Assembly: GCF_007362955.1 (NCBI RefSeq)
Contig: NZ_CP041696.1
Span: 2,976,001 to 3,040,000, forward strand
DNA: 64,000 nt
Direction: 5' to 3'
Source: Lysinibacillus fusiformis
Lineage (GTDB): Bacteria; Bacillota; Bacilli; Bacillales_A; Planococcaceae
This document shows positions 17,064-26,231 of the stretch, piece by piece. Under the pieces are notes generated by a model. It had not been told where the DNA came from, ran no database searches, and was given only the letters and a program-made list of their open reading frames with translations. The first letter of the stretch is position 1. Each line of letters opens with the position of its first letter. Both the position numbers and the translations under genes were made by a program.

Positions 17064-17105
17064 AAAAGGCTAGTAGAGAGACCATGGCTCTTTACTAGCC
17101 TTTTT
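17064..17105 (+). terminator. Terminator of ylbN-rpmF
   Basis: A 17-bp stem with one mismatch (17064-17080 with 17088-17104), 7-base loop and T run. Confidence 0.93.
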
Positions 17106-17209
17106 GTTGGTTAAAAGAGACGGAATTTTTAGTTAATAATGAAACGATATATAGTGCTATAATAATTTTGTGATACAATCTATCCAATGGGACAAAGGGG
17201 GAAATGGAA

Positions 17210-17977
17210 ATGGCCTATACAATTGACAATAAAGAAGGCATCGTGACGTTTACGATTAATCGGGAAGAAAAACGTAATGCAGTAAATGATGAGGTTATGG
17301 ATGGACTTCAGAAAGTAATTACATATATTCACAACCATGAGGATGTTCGTTTTCTAGTTGTTACAGGTGTGGGAGAGAAATCTTTCTGCTCTGGCGGTGA
17401 TTTGTCAGAGTTTCATTCACTTGAAACAGAGGATGAGGCATTTGGGATGTTAAGTAAGATGGGGAAGATATTATATGATCTTGCAACTTTGCCGGTACCG
17501 ACGATTGCGTTAATTAATGGAGCAGCCGTAGGTGGTGGCTGTGAGATTGCAACTGCTTGTGATTTCCGCCTAGTAGCAAGTCATGCGAAGTGTGGTTTCA
17601 TACAAGGAACATTAGCGATTACAAGTGGCTGGGGTGGCGGTACATACTTATTTGAACGAGGTTTGCGCCACGATCGTGCGATGAAGATGCTAGTGGATGC
17701 GAAGCCATATCCTGCGGAATTACTATATGAGATTGGCTGGGCGATGCGTGTCTTTGAAGGGTCAAAAGAGGATGCGCTGAATGATTTTATTGAGCATATG
17801 CGAAAAATTCATCCTTCAGTGCACAAAGCATACAAGGAAATTGAGCTTCGTAAGTGGCGAGAACGTAATATGTATGAGCGTGTTATGGAAGAAGTGCGCA
17901 CGTGTGCGAAACTGTGGGAAAGCGAGGCACATCACGAGGCAGTTAATAATTTCCTGACAAAAAAGAATAATAAGTAG
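17210..17977 (+). CDS. Enoyl-CoA hydratase/isomerase family protein
   Basis: A 255-residue crotonase-fold protein. The oxyanion-hole segments are KSFCSGGDLSEF and INGAAVGGGCEIATACDFR. The usual catalytic Glu segment reads GFIQGTLAITSGWGGG: in true hydratases one expects a Glu in this region (FxxPExxLG), and here it is absent, so it may be an isomerase, thioesterase-like or CoA-hydrolase member rather than a dehydrating enzyme. ATG at 17210 is placed 8 bases after GGGGG; the ATG at 17204 is too close. A single-gene unit ended by the hairpin at 17988, not found here in B. subtilis. Confidence 0.82.
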   Translation: MAYTIDNKEGIVTFTINREEKRNAVNDEVMDGLQKVITYIHNHEDVRFLVVTGVGEKSFCSGGDLSEFHSLETEDEAFGMLSKMGKILYDLATLPVPTIALINGAAVGGGCEIATACDFRLVASHAKCGFIQGTLAITSGWGGGTYLFERGLRHDRAMKMLVDAKPYPAELLYEIGWAMRVFEGSKEDALNDFIEHMRKIHPSVHKAYKEIELRKWRERNMYERVMEEVRTCAKLWESEAHHEAVNNFLTKKNNK

Positions 17978-17987
17978 CGTATAACGG

Positions 17988-18023
17988 CGGTGATTATTAA
18001 AAAACATAATCACTGTCTTTTTT
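17988..18023 (+). terminator. Terminator of the enoyl-CoA hydratase gene
   Basis: Arms 17988-17997 and 18006-18015 pair over 10 bases with one wobble, then a run of seven T. Confidence 0.82.
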
Positions 18024-18053
18024 TATCCCGTGATTCTATTTTGCCCGCTAAAG

Positions 18054-18061
18054 CATATAGT
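18054..18061 (+). promoter_or_regulatory. Possible sigma-E -10 element of ylbO
   Basis: CATATAGT resembles the sigma-E -10 (CATACAAT-like) and lies 27 bases before the ylbO start. The matching -35, about 14 bases further up, is weak. B. subtilis ylbO (gerR) is sigma-E-dependent, which makes the reading sensible but unproven. Confidence 0.3.
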
Positions 18062-18087
18062 AGTAAAAAATGTGAGGGTGATAGATT

Positions 18088-18465
18088 ATGGAACTGAAAA
18101 AAAGAAAAGACCAATGGACAAAGGAAGATGATGAAAGATTAGCGGAAATTGTGTTGCATAATGTGCAAAATGGCAAAACACAGCTAGAGGCTTTTGAAAT
18201 GGCGGCTCAGGAACTAGGCCGTACAAAACAAGCATGTGGTTTCCGATGGAATAAAACGTTACGTGGTCAATATAGTCAGTCACTATTAGCTGTACGAAAT
18301 CAACCACAGCAATCTATGCGAAGCCATTTAAAATTGGCATTGACAAGTTTTGATGAATTAACGGAGGCCTATCAAACGCTGGAGATTAAGCACCGTGAAT
18401 TGCAAAATGAACATGAAAAGCTAGTGAAATGGTTACAGCAAGGCTACTCTCTGATGAAAGATTGA
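18088..18465 (+). CDS. ylbO: RsfA/GerR-family Myb-like sporulation regulator
   Basis: A 125-residue DNA-binding protein. Residues 8-62 match the RsfA/GerR family with W, DDERLAEIVL, G-TQLEAFE, L-RT, ACGFRWN and LRGQY in order, a Myb/SANT-like helix-turn-helix. The C-terminal half is a coiled coil (EAYQTLEIKHRELQNEHEKL). B. subtilis YlbO (GerR) occupies this chromosomal position, is made in the mother cell and represses some sigma-E genes; it is longer, near 190 residues. Whether this protein is the GerR ortholog or another RsfA paralog is not decided by sequence alone. Confidence 0.75.
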   Translation: MELKKRKDQWTKEDDERLAEIVLHNVQNGKTQLEAFEMAAQELGRTKQACGFRWNKTLRGQYSQSLLAVRNQPQQSMRSHLKLALTSFDELTEAYQTLEIKHRELQNEHEKLVKWLQQGYSLMKD

Positions 18466-18871
18466 AAATTTCAAAACACAAAGATGGTAATTAGAATTTA
18501 TTTATATTTTATTTTAGAAATAATGGATTTTTAACCTTGAATGAGAGTGGATGCTTTCGAAGTATGGATGAAATAGTTACAACTAATAATGTATATGGAC
18601 AACATTGCTTGAATCAATTCCTCATTACGTATCGTAAACAACTAGACAATCCTGTATAATAGAAGCACCTGCAAAGGAGGTGTCTCAGAGATGTTTCTGA
18701 GGCACCTCCTTCTGAGCGTTAGGGAAGTCGCTGTTATGAGGCATTTAATATAGCGGGAGCACATGGAGGAACACGAAGTTCTTGATACTTTAAAGAAAGT
18801 GCTGTTTAAAAGGTTTGTTTTCTCCTTTTAAGATAATAGCTTTTATATTATGTACAAGGTGGGGGTACGTT
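18466..18871. other. Intergenic stretch with a promoter-like site and one long hairpin
   Basis: About 400 bases without a gene; B. subtilis ylbP lies here but no acetyltransferase frame is present. It holds a TATAAT at 18655-18660, a 16-bp hairpin at 18674-18711 and otherwise nothing recognised. The panE ribosome-binding site AAGGTGGGGG is at its end (18856-18865). Confidence 0.5.
18674..18711. repeat. 16-bp inverted repeat containing an anti-SD-complementary sequence
   Basis: Arms 18674-18689 and 18696-18711 pair at 15 of 16 positions with a 6-base loop. The left arm begins AAGGAGGTG. There is no T run after it, so it is not an ordinary terminator. It would start about 8 bases after the transcription start expected from TATAAT at 18655-18660. 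Confidence 0.7.
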
Positions 18872-19771
18872 ATGAATGTAGTAGTTATTGGAGCGGGGGC
18901 AGTCGGTCAGCTAACGGCAAGCTATTTAGCCGAGGCTGCTATGCACGTAACGTTAGTTGTGAGGCGACGAGAGCAGGCAGACCAACTAAATGTCGAACAG
19001 TTAAAGCGAATGAATGTTGATGGAACGACAACGGTTCATCGAATTGTTTCAACAACAAAGTTGGCTGAGTTGATGCAGCAGGATTTAATTATAGTTGCAG
19101 TTAAATATGGTCAACTACAGGAGCTCTATGGCCAAATATCTGTTCTACCAAGTGAAGTACCATTATTATTTATGCAAAATGGCTTAGCGCATTTCGATGA
19201 GGCGCTGCGTTTACCACAACAAAATATTGCCTTTAGCTCTATTTCTTTTGGCGCCCAAGTAATAAATAATACAACTGTTCATCATAGAGGGATTGGTACC
19301 TGTAAAATTGCTGTTGCGCGTGGAAATAATGCTGTATTTAATAAGCTCTTGCAAATGGAAAATCCTTTGTTTCCGCTGGAATTTGTTCAAAATCCTGAGC
19401 AGATGTTGTTTGAGAAAGCGGTCTTTAACTGCATGATTAATCCATTGACAGCTATTTTACATGTGAAGAATGGGGAGCTTTTAACGAATAAGCATGCATT
19501 TATATTAATGCAAACAATCTATCAAGAGCTAAAGGAAGCTTTTGTGGATTTAGAATATACTATACCTTTTTCTGCGGTGACTGCCTTGTGTGAAAAAACC
19601 GCGGCGAATACGTCGTCCATGTTAGCAGATCGTATACTTGGGAAAAAAAGTGAGATTGACACGATTGTTGGCCCAATCTTGCGAAAAGCGTTGACAAACG
19701 GCCATACTTTACCTACTCTGCGTACGTTGTATAACCAAATGCTAGCGATAGAAGAGAGCGGTGAACGGTAG
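18872..19771 (+). CDS. panE: 2-dehydropantoate 2-reductase PanE
   Basis: A 299-residue NADPH-dependent ketopantoate reductase of the pantothenate pathway, ylbQ in B. subtilis. N-terminal Rossmann motif VVVIGAGAVGQLTASYLA (3-20), VAVKYGQ, FMQNGLAH, and the catalytic Lys in FEKAVFNCMINPLTAIL. ATG at 18872 follows AAGGTGGGGG by 6 bases. The stop TAG (19769-19771) shares its last base with the GTG start of the DUF3397 gene, so the two are translationally coupled. Confidence 0.9.
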   Translation: MNVVVIGAGAVGQLTASYLAEAAMHVTLVVRRREQADQLNVEQLKRMNVDGTTTVHRIVSTTKLAELMQQDLIIVAVKYGQLQELYGQISVLPSEVPLLFMQNGLAHFDEALRLPQQNIAFSSISFGAQVINNTTVHHRGIGTCKIAVARGNNAVFNKLLQMENPLFPLEFVQNPEQMLFEKAVFNCMINPLTAILHVKNGELLTNKHAFILMQTIYQELKEAFVDLEYTIPFSAVTALCEKTAANTSSMLADRILGKKSEIDTIVGPILRKALTNGHTLPTLRTLYNQMLAIEESGER

Positions 19772-20166
19772 TGAAAGATTTTTTACATATAATTATTAGT
19801 ATCATTATTTTTTGTCCCTTACTGTTATTTATCATTGTCTATTTAATTAGTCGAAAGGTTAACATTCGAGGTACACATGCTTTTGGTGCAGCTTCAGATG
19901 TTACTACGTTTTGGTTATTTTTTTCAGTGCCACTGGCAATAGGTGTGCTATGGGGAGTTAATATTGGTGCTCTGCTTGTGATGCTAGCAATAATGCTAGC
20001 GATGGTTTTTACATATATTGAATGGCGTACAAAAAAGGAACTTGAAGTAAAACCACTATTACGCAAAATTTGGCGTTTTTTATTTTTAGTTCTAAGTTCA
20101 GCTTATTTTCTTATTTGTCTAGTAGGTTTGATTCAATCTGTTGTAGAATATTTACGATCTGTATAA
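19771..20166 (+). CDS. DUF3397 membrane protein
   Basis: A 131-residue protein with four hydrophobic segments (about 5-26, 47-64, 65-84 and 102-128) and a short basic loop (EWRTKKELEVK). The family DUF3397 is found in Bacillales between panE and bshC, and no function is known. The GTG start overlaps the panE stop by one base. Confidence 0.85.
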   Translation: MKDFLHIIISIIIFCPLLLFIIVYLISRKVNIRGTHAFGAASDVTTFWLFFSVPLAIGVLWGVNIGALLVMLAIMLAMVFTYIEWRTKKELEVKPLLRKIWRFLFLVLSSAYFLICLVGLIQSVVEYLRSV

Positions 20167-20266
20167 GCATTTTCTTTTCATGTTGAAGCCATAAGCGTTA
20201 AAATAAATAGCATTAAAAAGTTTATAACGAAATTGATGATTTAGTGAGTAGAGGAGTTTATGTTAA

Positions 20267-21883
20267 ATGAAACTGGAGTCAATCCAAGTACCGGTTAAAA
20301 ATCGTGTGCTAGCAGACTATTGGTCACCAAATACTGCCATTCATACGTTTTTTGAATACGAATATAGTGATGAATCGTTTAAACAGCGAGTGAAATATTT
20401 AGAACAACAAGCGCGTGATCAAAAAGAATTAACAGCAATAATCCGTCAATTTATGGAACCGCTTGGTTTATCAGAAAAAGTGAAGGAACATTTACAGCAA
20501 TTAGAACAAGGAGCTGTTGCGGTTGTCGGTGGGCAACAAGCGGGTGTCTTAACAGGTCCTCTTTACTCCATTCATAAGGCAATTTCAGTCATAACATTAG
20601 CGAAAGAGCAAAGTGAAAAACTTCAAAGAACAGTCGTGCCTGTTTTTTGGATAGCTGGTGAAGATCATGACTTAGAAGAGATAAACCACACATATACAAT
20701 GCACGGTGTGGAGCTCAAAAAACGCGCCTATAGTGAACGTTCAAGGCGTAAAACAATGGCGTCTACCACAAGTTTAAACAAAGAATCTATGACACAATTA
20801 ATCAATACTATCGTGAAAGATTTTGGTGAAACAGTACACACTGAGGGACTCATCAAACAGCTGGTAGATGCACTAAACAAAAGTGAAACATTTACCGACT
20901 TCTTTGCACGATTGATGAATCAATTGTTTAAAGAAGAAGGCTTACTAATGATTGATGCGGCTGACGTGAGTTTCCGACAATACGAAAGTAAGTATTTTGC
21001 GCAAATCATTCATCATAGTGAAGCAATTGCAAGATTAGTAACAGCGAAAGAAGCTGAGTTTGAACGTGTTGGCTATGATAAACCGATATTCGCAACGAAT
21101 GAAGCGGCGAATCTATTCTATGTGAAAGATGGAGAACGCCATTTATTAGAAAGGCGACATCATCAATTTGTTAATTTACCAGCAAATATTAAACTTTCTT
21201 GTGAGGAGCTATTAGCAATTGCAGAAAAACATCCTGAACAATTAAGTAATAATGTAGTCACGCGTCCGTTAATGCAGGAAATGGCATTACCGGTATTAGC
21301 ATTCGTGGGAGGACCTGGGGAGCTAGCTTACTGGGCAACGTTAAAGGATGCCTTTTCGGTGTTAGACTTACAAATGCCTATTTTTGCACCACGACTTAAT
21401 ATTACGATTATCACACGTCAAGTAGAACAACTATTGCGTGAATATAGTTTAACTGTTGAGGATGTGTGGAATGGTAAAGCGATGCAGCTGAAAAATCAAT
21501 TTATTGCTGATGTACAAGATGATGAAGCGAAACGTCAAATTCAAACAATGCAGCGATTACTGTTAGAGCAATATGAGGCATTTGAGACATACTTAACTGA
21601 ACAACAAATGTCGCTTGAAAAAATTCTTGCGAAAAATAAAGAAAATCATGTCAAACAATTTGAGTACATGCAACAAAAAGTTGAGCAAACGGTACTTGGT
21701 AAACATGAGACGACAATTCGCAAATTTACGAAGCTACAAAATGAGCTATACCCAAATGACGGATTCCAAGAACGATCATATAATCCTTATCAATATATCA
21801 ATGAGTTTGGACCTAAACTAATTGATGAAATGCTTGGAAAAACATACAGTATCGGAAATCACCACTATGTGCTTTATCTGTAA
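20267..21883 (+). CDS. bshC: Putative cysteine ligase BshC (bacillithiol synthesis)
   Basis: A 538-residue protein that adds Cys to glucosaminyl-malate, the last step of bacillithiol synthesis. Family marks: AVVGGQQAGVLTGPLYSIHKA (about 83-103), PVFWIAGEDHDLEEINH, a long coiled coil (about 435-485), and the closing NPYQYINEFGPKLIDEML. It is the homolog of B. subtilis yllA and stands, as there, just before mraZ. ATG at 20267 has GAGGAG 10 bases upstream. Confidence 0.95.
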   Translation: MKLESIQVPVKNRVLADYWSPNTAIHTFFEYEYSDESFKQRVKYLEQQARDQKELTAIIRQFMEPLGLSEKVKEHLQQLEQGAVAVVGGQQAGVLTGPLYSIHKAISVITLAKEQSEKLQRTVVPVFWIAGEDHDLEEINHTYTMHGVELKKRAYSERSRRKTMASTTSLNKESMTQLINTIVKDFGETVHTEGLIKQLVDALNKSETFTDFFARLMNQLFKEEGLLMIDAADVSFRQYESKYFAQIIHHSEAIARLVTAKEAEFERVGYDKPIFATNEAANLFYVKDGERHLLERRHHQFVNLPANIKLSCEELLAIAEKHPEQLSNNVVTRPLMQEMALPVLAFVGGPGELAYWATLKDAFSVLDLQMPIFAPRLNITIITRQVEQLLREYSLTVEDVWNGKAMQLKNQFIADVQDDEAKRQIQTMQRLLLEQYEAFETYLTEQQMSLEKILAKNKENHVKQFEYMQQKVEQTVLGKHETTIRKFTKLQNELYPNDGFQERSYNPYQYINEFGPKLIDEMLGKTYSIGNHHYVLYL

Positions 21884-21962
21884 TTAATAAAAATGAGTCT
21901 TATTCCCTATAAAACCGTATGTAACCTATATTGATTTGATGAACTTTGTTGAATAACAGGTA

Positions 21963-22003
21963 AAACAAAGAGCTACCCACCTAAGGGTAGCTCTTTGTTT
22001 ATG
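21963..22003 (+). terminator. Terminator of bshC
   Basis: A perfect 16-bp stem (21963-21978 with 21985-22000) with a 6-base loop. The T run is interrupted (TTTGTTTATG). It separates the upstream genes from the dcw cluster. Confidence 0.85.
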
Positions 22004-22083
22004 TCATTTAGCTCATATCAAATAATTCGCTAAAGGTCTAATTTCACATTAGAAGTTAAATTGTCAAGTTTTTTTTAAAAAAA

Positions 22084-22131
22084 GTGGAGGAAAGTGGGGG
22101 GATGTGGTACATTATTTAATAAAGTGGGGTG
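22084..22131 (+). promoter_or_regulatory. MraZ box operator upstream of mraZ
   Basis: GTGG occurs at 22084, 22094 and 22104, exactly one helical turn apart, in the contexts AAAGTGGAGG, AAAGTGGGGG and GATGTGGTAC; a fourth, AAAGTGGGGTG, at 22121-22131 doubles as the mraZ ribosome-binding site. MraZ of other bacteria binds short GTGG/TGGG repeats with 10-bp phasing upstream of its own gene to repress the dcw operon. The promoter should lie around it (CATTAT near 22109 is a possible -10), but no clear hexamer pair is visible. Confidence 0.75.
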
Positions 22132-22137
22132 AATAGC

Positions 22138-22569
22138 ATGTTCATGGGAGAATATCAACACTCTGTTGATGCGAAAGGACGATTAATCGTGCCCGCAAAA
22201 TTTCGTGAAGCCTTGGGCGAAACGTTTGTAGTGACACGCGGTCTCGATAATTGTTTGTTTGGCTATCCTATGGATGAATGGCGAAAACTCGAAGAAAAAT
22301 TAAAAGGTTTACCGATGACAAAGAAGGATACCCGTGCATTTGCAAGGTTCTTCTTTTCTGGTGCGACAGAAGTTGAGATAGACAAGCAGGGACGTATTAA
22401 CATTCCTTCAACCCTCGTACAGCATGCACACCTTGTAAAAGAATGTGTAGTGTTGGGCGTTTCAAATCGAATTGAAATATGGGCTAAAGACGCTTGGGAA
22501 ACTTACTTTAATGAATCAGAACAATCTTTTAATGAAATTGCAGAAAATATGATTGGCTTTGATTTTTAA
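22138..22569 (+). CDS. mraZ: Transcriptional regulator MraZ
   Basis: A 143-residue protein of two AbrB-like/SpoVT-type double-psi barrels ([20 protein letters not shown] near the start and [20 protein letters not shown] at about 79-98). It forms a ring-shaped oligomer and represses the dcw operon. ATG at 22138 gives the standard 143-residue length; GTG at 22129 falls inside the ribosome-binding site. It is the first gene of the cluster. Confidence 0.95.
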   Translation: MFMGEYQHSVDAKGRLIVPAKFREALGETFVVTRGLDNCLFGYPMDEWRKLEEKLKGLPMTKKDTRAFARFFFSGATEVEIDKQGRINIPSTLVQHAHLVKECVVLGVSNRIEIWAKDAWETYFNESEQSFNEIAENMIGFDF

Positions 22570-22631
22570 CTTTTGTATTGGACGTTTTTACGTCAATTGA
22601 ATGAAGTTAAGGCCTGAAGGGAGCGAGTGGT

Positions 22632-23582
22632 ATGTTTGATCATACAACCGTGTTATTAAAAGAAACTGTTGATGGGTTGAACATCGATCCTGATGGTGTA
22701 TATGTGGACTGTACGCTTGGCGGAGCAGGGCATAGTGAATATTTAGTAAAACAATTATCTAATAAAGGTCGTCTCATTTGCTTTGATCAAGATACGATCG
22801 CTATTGACAACGCGAAAGTTCGTTTAGCACCTTATCTAGAGCGCGTGACATTTGTACATTCGAACTTCCGTTATTTAAAAGAAGAACTATTAGCACTTGG
22901 CATTGAAGAAGTAGATGGCATTTTATATGATCTTGGCGTATCTTCTCCTCAATTAGATACTCCAGATAGAGGTTTTAGCTACCACCATGATGCACCGCTT
23001 GATATGCGCATGGATCAAACGGCTACGCTTTCAGCATTCCATGTTGTAAATGAATGGGCTTATGGTGATCTAATTCGAATATTCTTCCGCTATGGGGAAG
23101 AAAAGTTTTCGAAACAAGTTGCTCGTAAAATCGAAGAGGCACGTAAAACTGCACCGATTGAAACTACAGGACAGCTTGTAGAACTTATTAAAGAGGGTAT
23201 TCCAGCAGCGGCTCGCCGTAAGGGTGGACATCCTGCAAAGCGTATATTTCAAGCAATTAGAATTGCTGTCAATGATGAGCTAGGCGCAGCAGAGGACTCA
23301 CTAGTCGATGCGATTGATATGATTAACGTAGGTGGACGCATTAGTGTCATTACGTTCCATTCATTGGAGGACCGCCTATGCAAGACCATTTTTAAGGAAG
23401 CGTCATCATTACCGGAATTACCACCGAATTTACCTGTAATTCCTGATGACATGAAGCCAACTTTAAAGCTTGTAACGAGAAAGCCGATTGTTCCTTCTGA
23501 TGAAGAATTAGAAGTAAACAACCGTGCACGTTCAGCGAAACTTAGAGTGGTGGAGAAAATTAACGACAAAGGGCGTGAGTAA
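22632..23582 (+). CDS. rsmH: 16S rRNA (cytosine1402-N4)-methyltransferase RsmH
   Basis: A 316-residue SAM-dependent methyltransferase (MraW) for C1402 of 16S rRNA. Motifs: [29 protein letters not shown] (SAM loop), [28 protein letters not shown], and FHSLEDR. GAAGGGAG precedes ATG at 22632. The next gene begins directly after the stop codon. Confidence 0.97.
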   Translation: MFDHTTVLLKETVDGLNIDPDGVYVDCTLGGAGHSEYLVKQLSNKGRLICFDQDTIAIDNAKVRLAPYLERVTFVHSNFRYLKEELLALGIEEVDGILYDLGVSSPQLDTPDRGFSYHHDAPLDMRMDQTATLSAFHVVNEWAYGDLIRIFFRYGEEKFSKQVARKIEEARKTAPIETTGQLVELIKEGIPAAARRKGGHPAKRIFQAIRIAVNDELGAAEDSLVDAIDMINVGGRISVITFHSLEDRLCKTIFKEASSLPELPPNLPVIPDDMKPTLKLVTRKPIVPSDEELEVNNRARSAKLRVVEKINDKGRE

Positions 23583-23951
23583 ATGGCAGCAGTTCGTGTA
23601 AGGCAGCACCAACAGCAACATGTGCAACAACCGATAACACCACCTAGTCCACAACCCACTATCATACGTCGTAAAAAAACAAAACAAAAATTTGAAAAGA
23701 CGATGCTAATTGTCCTAGTTAGCATTATTGCTGTACTAGCCGTACTAGTAATAAATAACCAAGCAGCTATACAAACGACAAGCATGGACATTCAAAAAAT
23801 CGAAGCAGAGGCAGATGAGATTGCGAGACAGAATGTTGACTTGACAGTACGTGTAAGTGAACTTTCTACATACGAAAACATATGGAAAAAAGCAGAAGAA
23901 CTCGGTTTAACTCAAAATGAGAAAAATGTAAAGGTAGTGCCGGGAAAATGA
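23583..23951 (+). CDS. ftsL: Cell division protein FtsL
   Basis: A 122-residue single-pass protein. It has a Gln/Pro-rich and basic cytoplasmic tail (1-38), a membrane helix (about 40-60), and an extracellular leucine-zipper-like coil ending in WKKAEELGLTQNEKNVKVV. FtsL joins DivIC and DivIB in the septal complex that activates PBP2B and FtsW. It begins right after the rsmH stop and overlaps pbpB by four bases (ATGA), so all three are coupled. Confidence 0.9.
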   Translation: MAAVRVRQHQQQHVQQPITPPSPQPTIIRRKKTKQKFEKTMLIVLVSIIAVLAVLVINNQAAIQTTSMDIQKIEAEADEIARQNVDLTVRVSELSTYENIWKKAEELGLTQNEKNVKVVPGK

Positions 23952-26173
23952 AAAAAAAGAGATTTCGATTCCAATGGGGAGCCTTTCTATTATTAATTTT
24001 TTATGGAGGGCTCTTTTTCCTATTATTCACCAGAATGATTACATTACAAGCGACAGGTGAAGCAGAGGGACAAGCACTTGCGGCAAAGGCTGCAGCTAAG
24101 TATGGCAAAGAGAGTGCGATTACTGCAAGCCGTGGGAAAATTTACGATAGAAACGGACAAACAATTGCCGAAGACACGCTAAGTTATCGCTTAATAGCAG
24201 TTGTCAATGAGAGTGCAACTGTGAATAAAGAGAGACCTCGTCATGTCGTTGATGCGGAAAAGACTGCCGAAGTTTTAGCAAAGTACATTGGCAGCAAAAC
24301 GATGGATGAAGAAGCAATATACAAACAGCTGACAAAATTGAGGTCTGATGGTACAAAGCCCTACCAAGTTGAATTTGGTAGTGCTGGTCGTGGGATTAAC
24401 CATGAAGTCATGAGCAAAATTAAAGCGGAAGGTTTACCGGGGATTTTATTTGTCAGTGATTTAAAACGCTATTATCCAAATGGGGTTTTTGCCTCACATT
24501 TAATCGGCTTTGCAATAAAAGAGGATAAAGAAGACGGCTCAGTAACAACTAAAGGCAAAATGGGGCTTGAATACACGTATGACAAGGAGCTAACTGGGGA
24601 AAACGGCAAAGTGAAGTACCAAACAGATGCTTTTAGTTATTTATTGCCTACCAGTGAGAAGATGGTAACACCAGCGGAAAATGGTGACGATATCTATTTA
24701 ACGATTGATAAAACGATTCAAAGTTTTTTAGAGGAAGCAATGACTAAAGTGGCACAGGAATATAATCCTGAATCAATGACGGCTGTTATTACGGATCCAA
24801 AAACAGGTAAGATCTTGGCGATGTCACAGCGACCTACATTTAATCCCGATACACGTGAGGGTAAGGACATGAAATGGTTAAATGAGGTTATTGAAGAGAC
24901 GATAGAACCAGGTTCGACGATGAAAACGTTCACACTGGCATCAGCTATTGATACAGACACATGGCCACCAAATGCAAGATATATGTCAGGCCAATATACA
25001 TTGCTGGATCGTACAATTCGAGATCATAATAAATACGGTTGGGGCGAGATTACCTATTTAGAGGGCTTCCAACGCTCTTCCAATACCGCAATGGCACACC
25101 TATTAAAAGTTATTGGTGACGATAATTTCCTTGAGTATCTAGACAGATTTGGTTTTGGTAAAAAAACAGGCATTGATTTACCGAATGAAGCAACAGGAAC
25201 TATATTATCTCAGTATCCAATACAACGTGTTACAACAACTTATGGTCAAGGTTCAACAGTAACACCTATTCAACTTATTCAAGCAATGACAGCGATTGCG
25301 AATGACGGAACGATGATGCAACCCTATGTGATTGACCGTATCGTGGATTCCTCAACAGGAAAAACGATTCAAAATCATGAGCCGGTTGAAAAGGGACAAC
25401 CGATTTCAGCCGACACAGCAAAGCAAGTACGCGAAATTCTCGCTTCTACATTAACGTCAAAATACGGGACAGCTAAAGATTTTGTGCTCGATGAATATGA
25501 AGTTGCAGGGAAAACGGGTACTGCCCAAATCCCTAAGGCAAATGGTGAATATTCTTGGGGTGCAAATCAGTTCCTGTATTCATTTTTAGGTATGGCACCA
25601 GTAGATGATCCACAATTAATTATGTATGTATCGGTAACAAAGCCAAAACTTAAAAATGAACTTGGCTCTGTACCAGTGTCAAAAATATTTAATCCAGTTA
25701 TGCAAAACAGTTTAAAACATTTAAACATTAATCCTGAGGATGTTCAGCATGTTAATCATGTAAATATTCAAGATTTTACTGAAAAAAACGCACAAGCAGT
25801 GCAGGTGGAGTTAGCGAATGATGGCTTGCAACCAGTAATTGTAGGTGCTGGTGGTGAAATTATCGAACAATATCCTAAGGGCAAACAAAAGCTTGTAAAA
25901 GGTAGCACGGTATTCTTAAAAACAGCAGGTGATACGACGCTGCCAGACTTTACGGATTGGTCATTGCGTAATGTACTAGTGTTCAAATCGATGTCAGGTC
26001 TACAAATCGAAGTAGTCGGAGAGGGCTTTGCTGTAAGTCAAAGTGTATCTGCAGGTACTGTGATATCAGATCATGCACCGATTGTAGTTAAGTTGAAAAC
26101 ACCTGCTGAAAGCTTTGTGAAAGACGTAGAAGCTTCATCCGAAGGTGAAATTGAACAAACAGAGGATGAATAG
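23948..26173 (+). CDS. pbpB: Septal transpeptidase PBP 2B (FtsI type) with PASTA domains
   Basis: A 741-residue class B penicillin-binding protein: N-terminal membrane anchor (about 10-31), dimerisation domain, and a transpeptidase domain with EPGSTMKTF (catalytic Ser near 318), RSSNTAM and KTGTAQ. Two PASTA repeats occupy about 600-720, followed by an acidic tail. It cross-links septal peptidoglycan with FtsW. In B. subtilis pbpB it is the essential division transpeptidase, of similar length (716). The gene spacing to spoVD (58 bases) carries a sigma-E-like promoter. Confidence 0.95.
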   Translation: MKKKRFRFQWGAFLLLIFYGGLFFLLFTRMITLQATGEAEGQALAAKAAAKYGKESAITASRGKIYDRNGQTIAEDTLSYRLIAVVNESATVNKERPRHVVDAEKTAEVLAKYIGSKTMDEEAIYKQLTKLRSDGTKPYQVEFGSAGRGINHEVMSKIKAEGLPGILFVSDLKRYYPNGVFASHLIGFAIKEDKEDGSVTTKGKMGLEYTYDKELTGENGKVKYQTDAFSYLLPTSEKMVTPAENGDDIYLTIDKTIQSFLEEAMTKVAQEYNPESMTAVITDPKTGKILAMSQRPTFNPDTREGKDMKWLNEVIEETIEPGSTMKTFTLASAIDTDTWPPNARYMSGQYTLLDRTIRDHNKYGWGEITYLEGFQRSSNTAMAHLLKVIGDDNFLEYLDRFGFGKKTGIDLPNEATGTILSQYPIQRVTTTYGQGSTVTPIQLIQAMTAIANDGTMMQPYVIDRIVDSSTGKTIQNHEPVEKGQPISADTAKQVREILASTLTSKYGTAKDFVLDEYEVAGKTGTAQIPKANGEYSWGANQFLYSFLGMAPVDDPQLIMYVSVTKPKLKNELGSVPVSKIFNPVMQNSLKHLNINPEDVQHVNHVNIQDFTEKNAQAVQVELANDGLQPVIVGAGGEIIEQYPKGKQKLVKGSTVFLKTAGDTTLPDFTDWSLRNVLVFKSMSGLQIEVVGEGFAVSQSVSAGTVISDHAPIVVKLKTPAESFVKDVEASSEGEIEQTEDE

Positions 26174-26178
26174 ATACT

Positions 26179-26207
26179 GAATAGAAGTCCACTTTATTTC
26201 ATACGTT
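26179..26207 (+). promoter_or_regulatory. Sigma-E promoter of spoVD
   Basis: GAATAGAA (26179-26186), 13 bases, CATACGTT (26200-26207). The sigma-E consensus is about GNATANNT, 13-15 bases, CATACANT. It lies 24 bases before the spoVD start; B. subtilis spoVD has a sigma-E promoter in the same interval. Confidence 0.55.
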
Positions 26208-26231
26208 GTAAAAAACAAGGTGTGATGTCGA

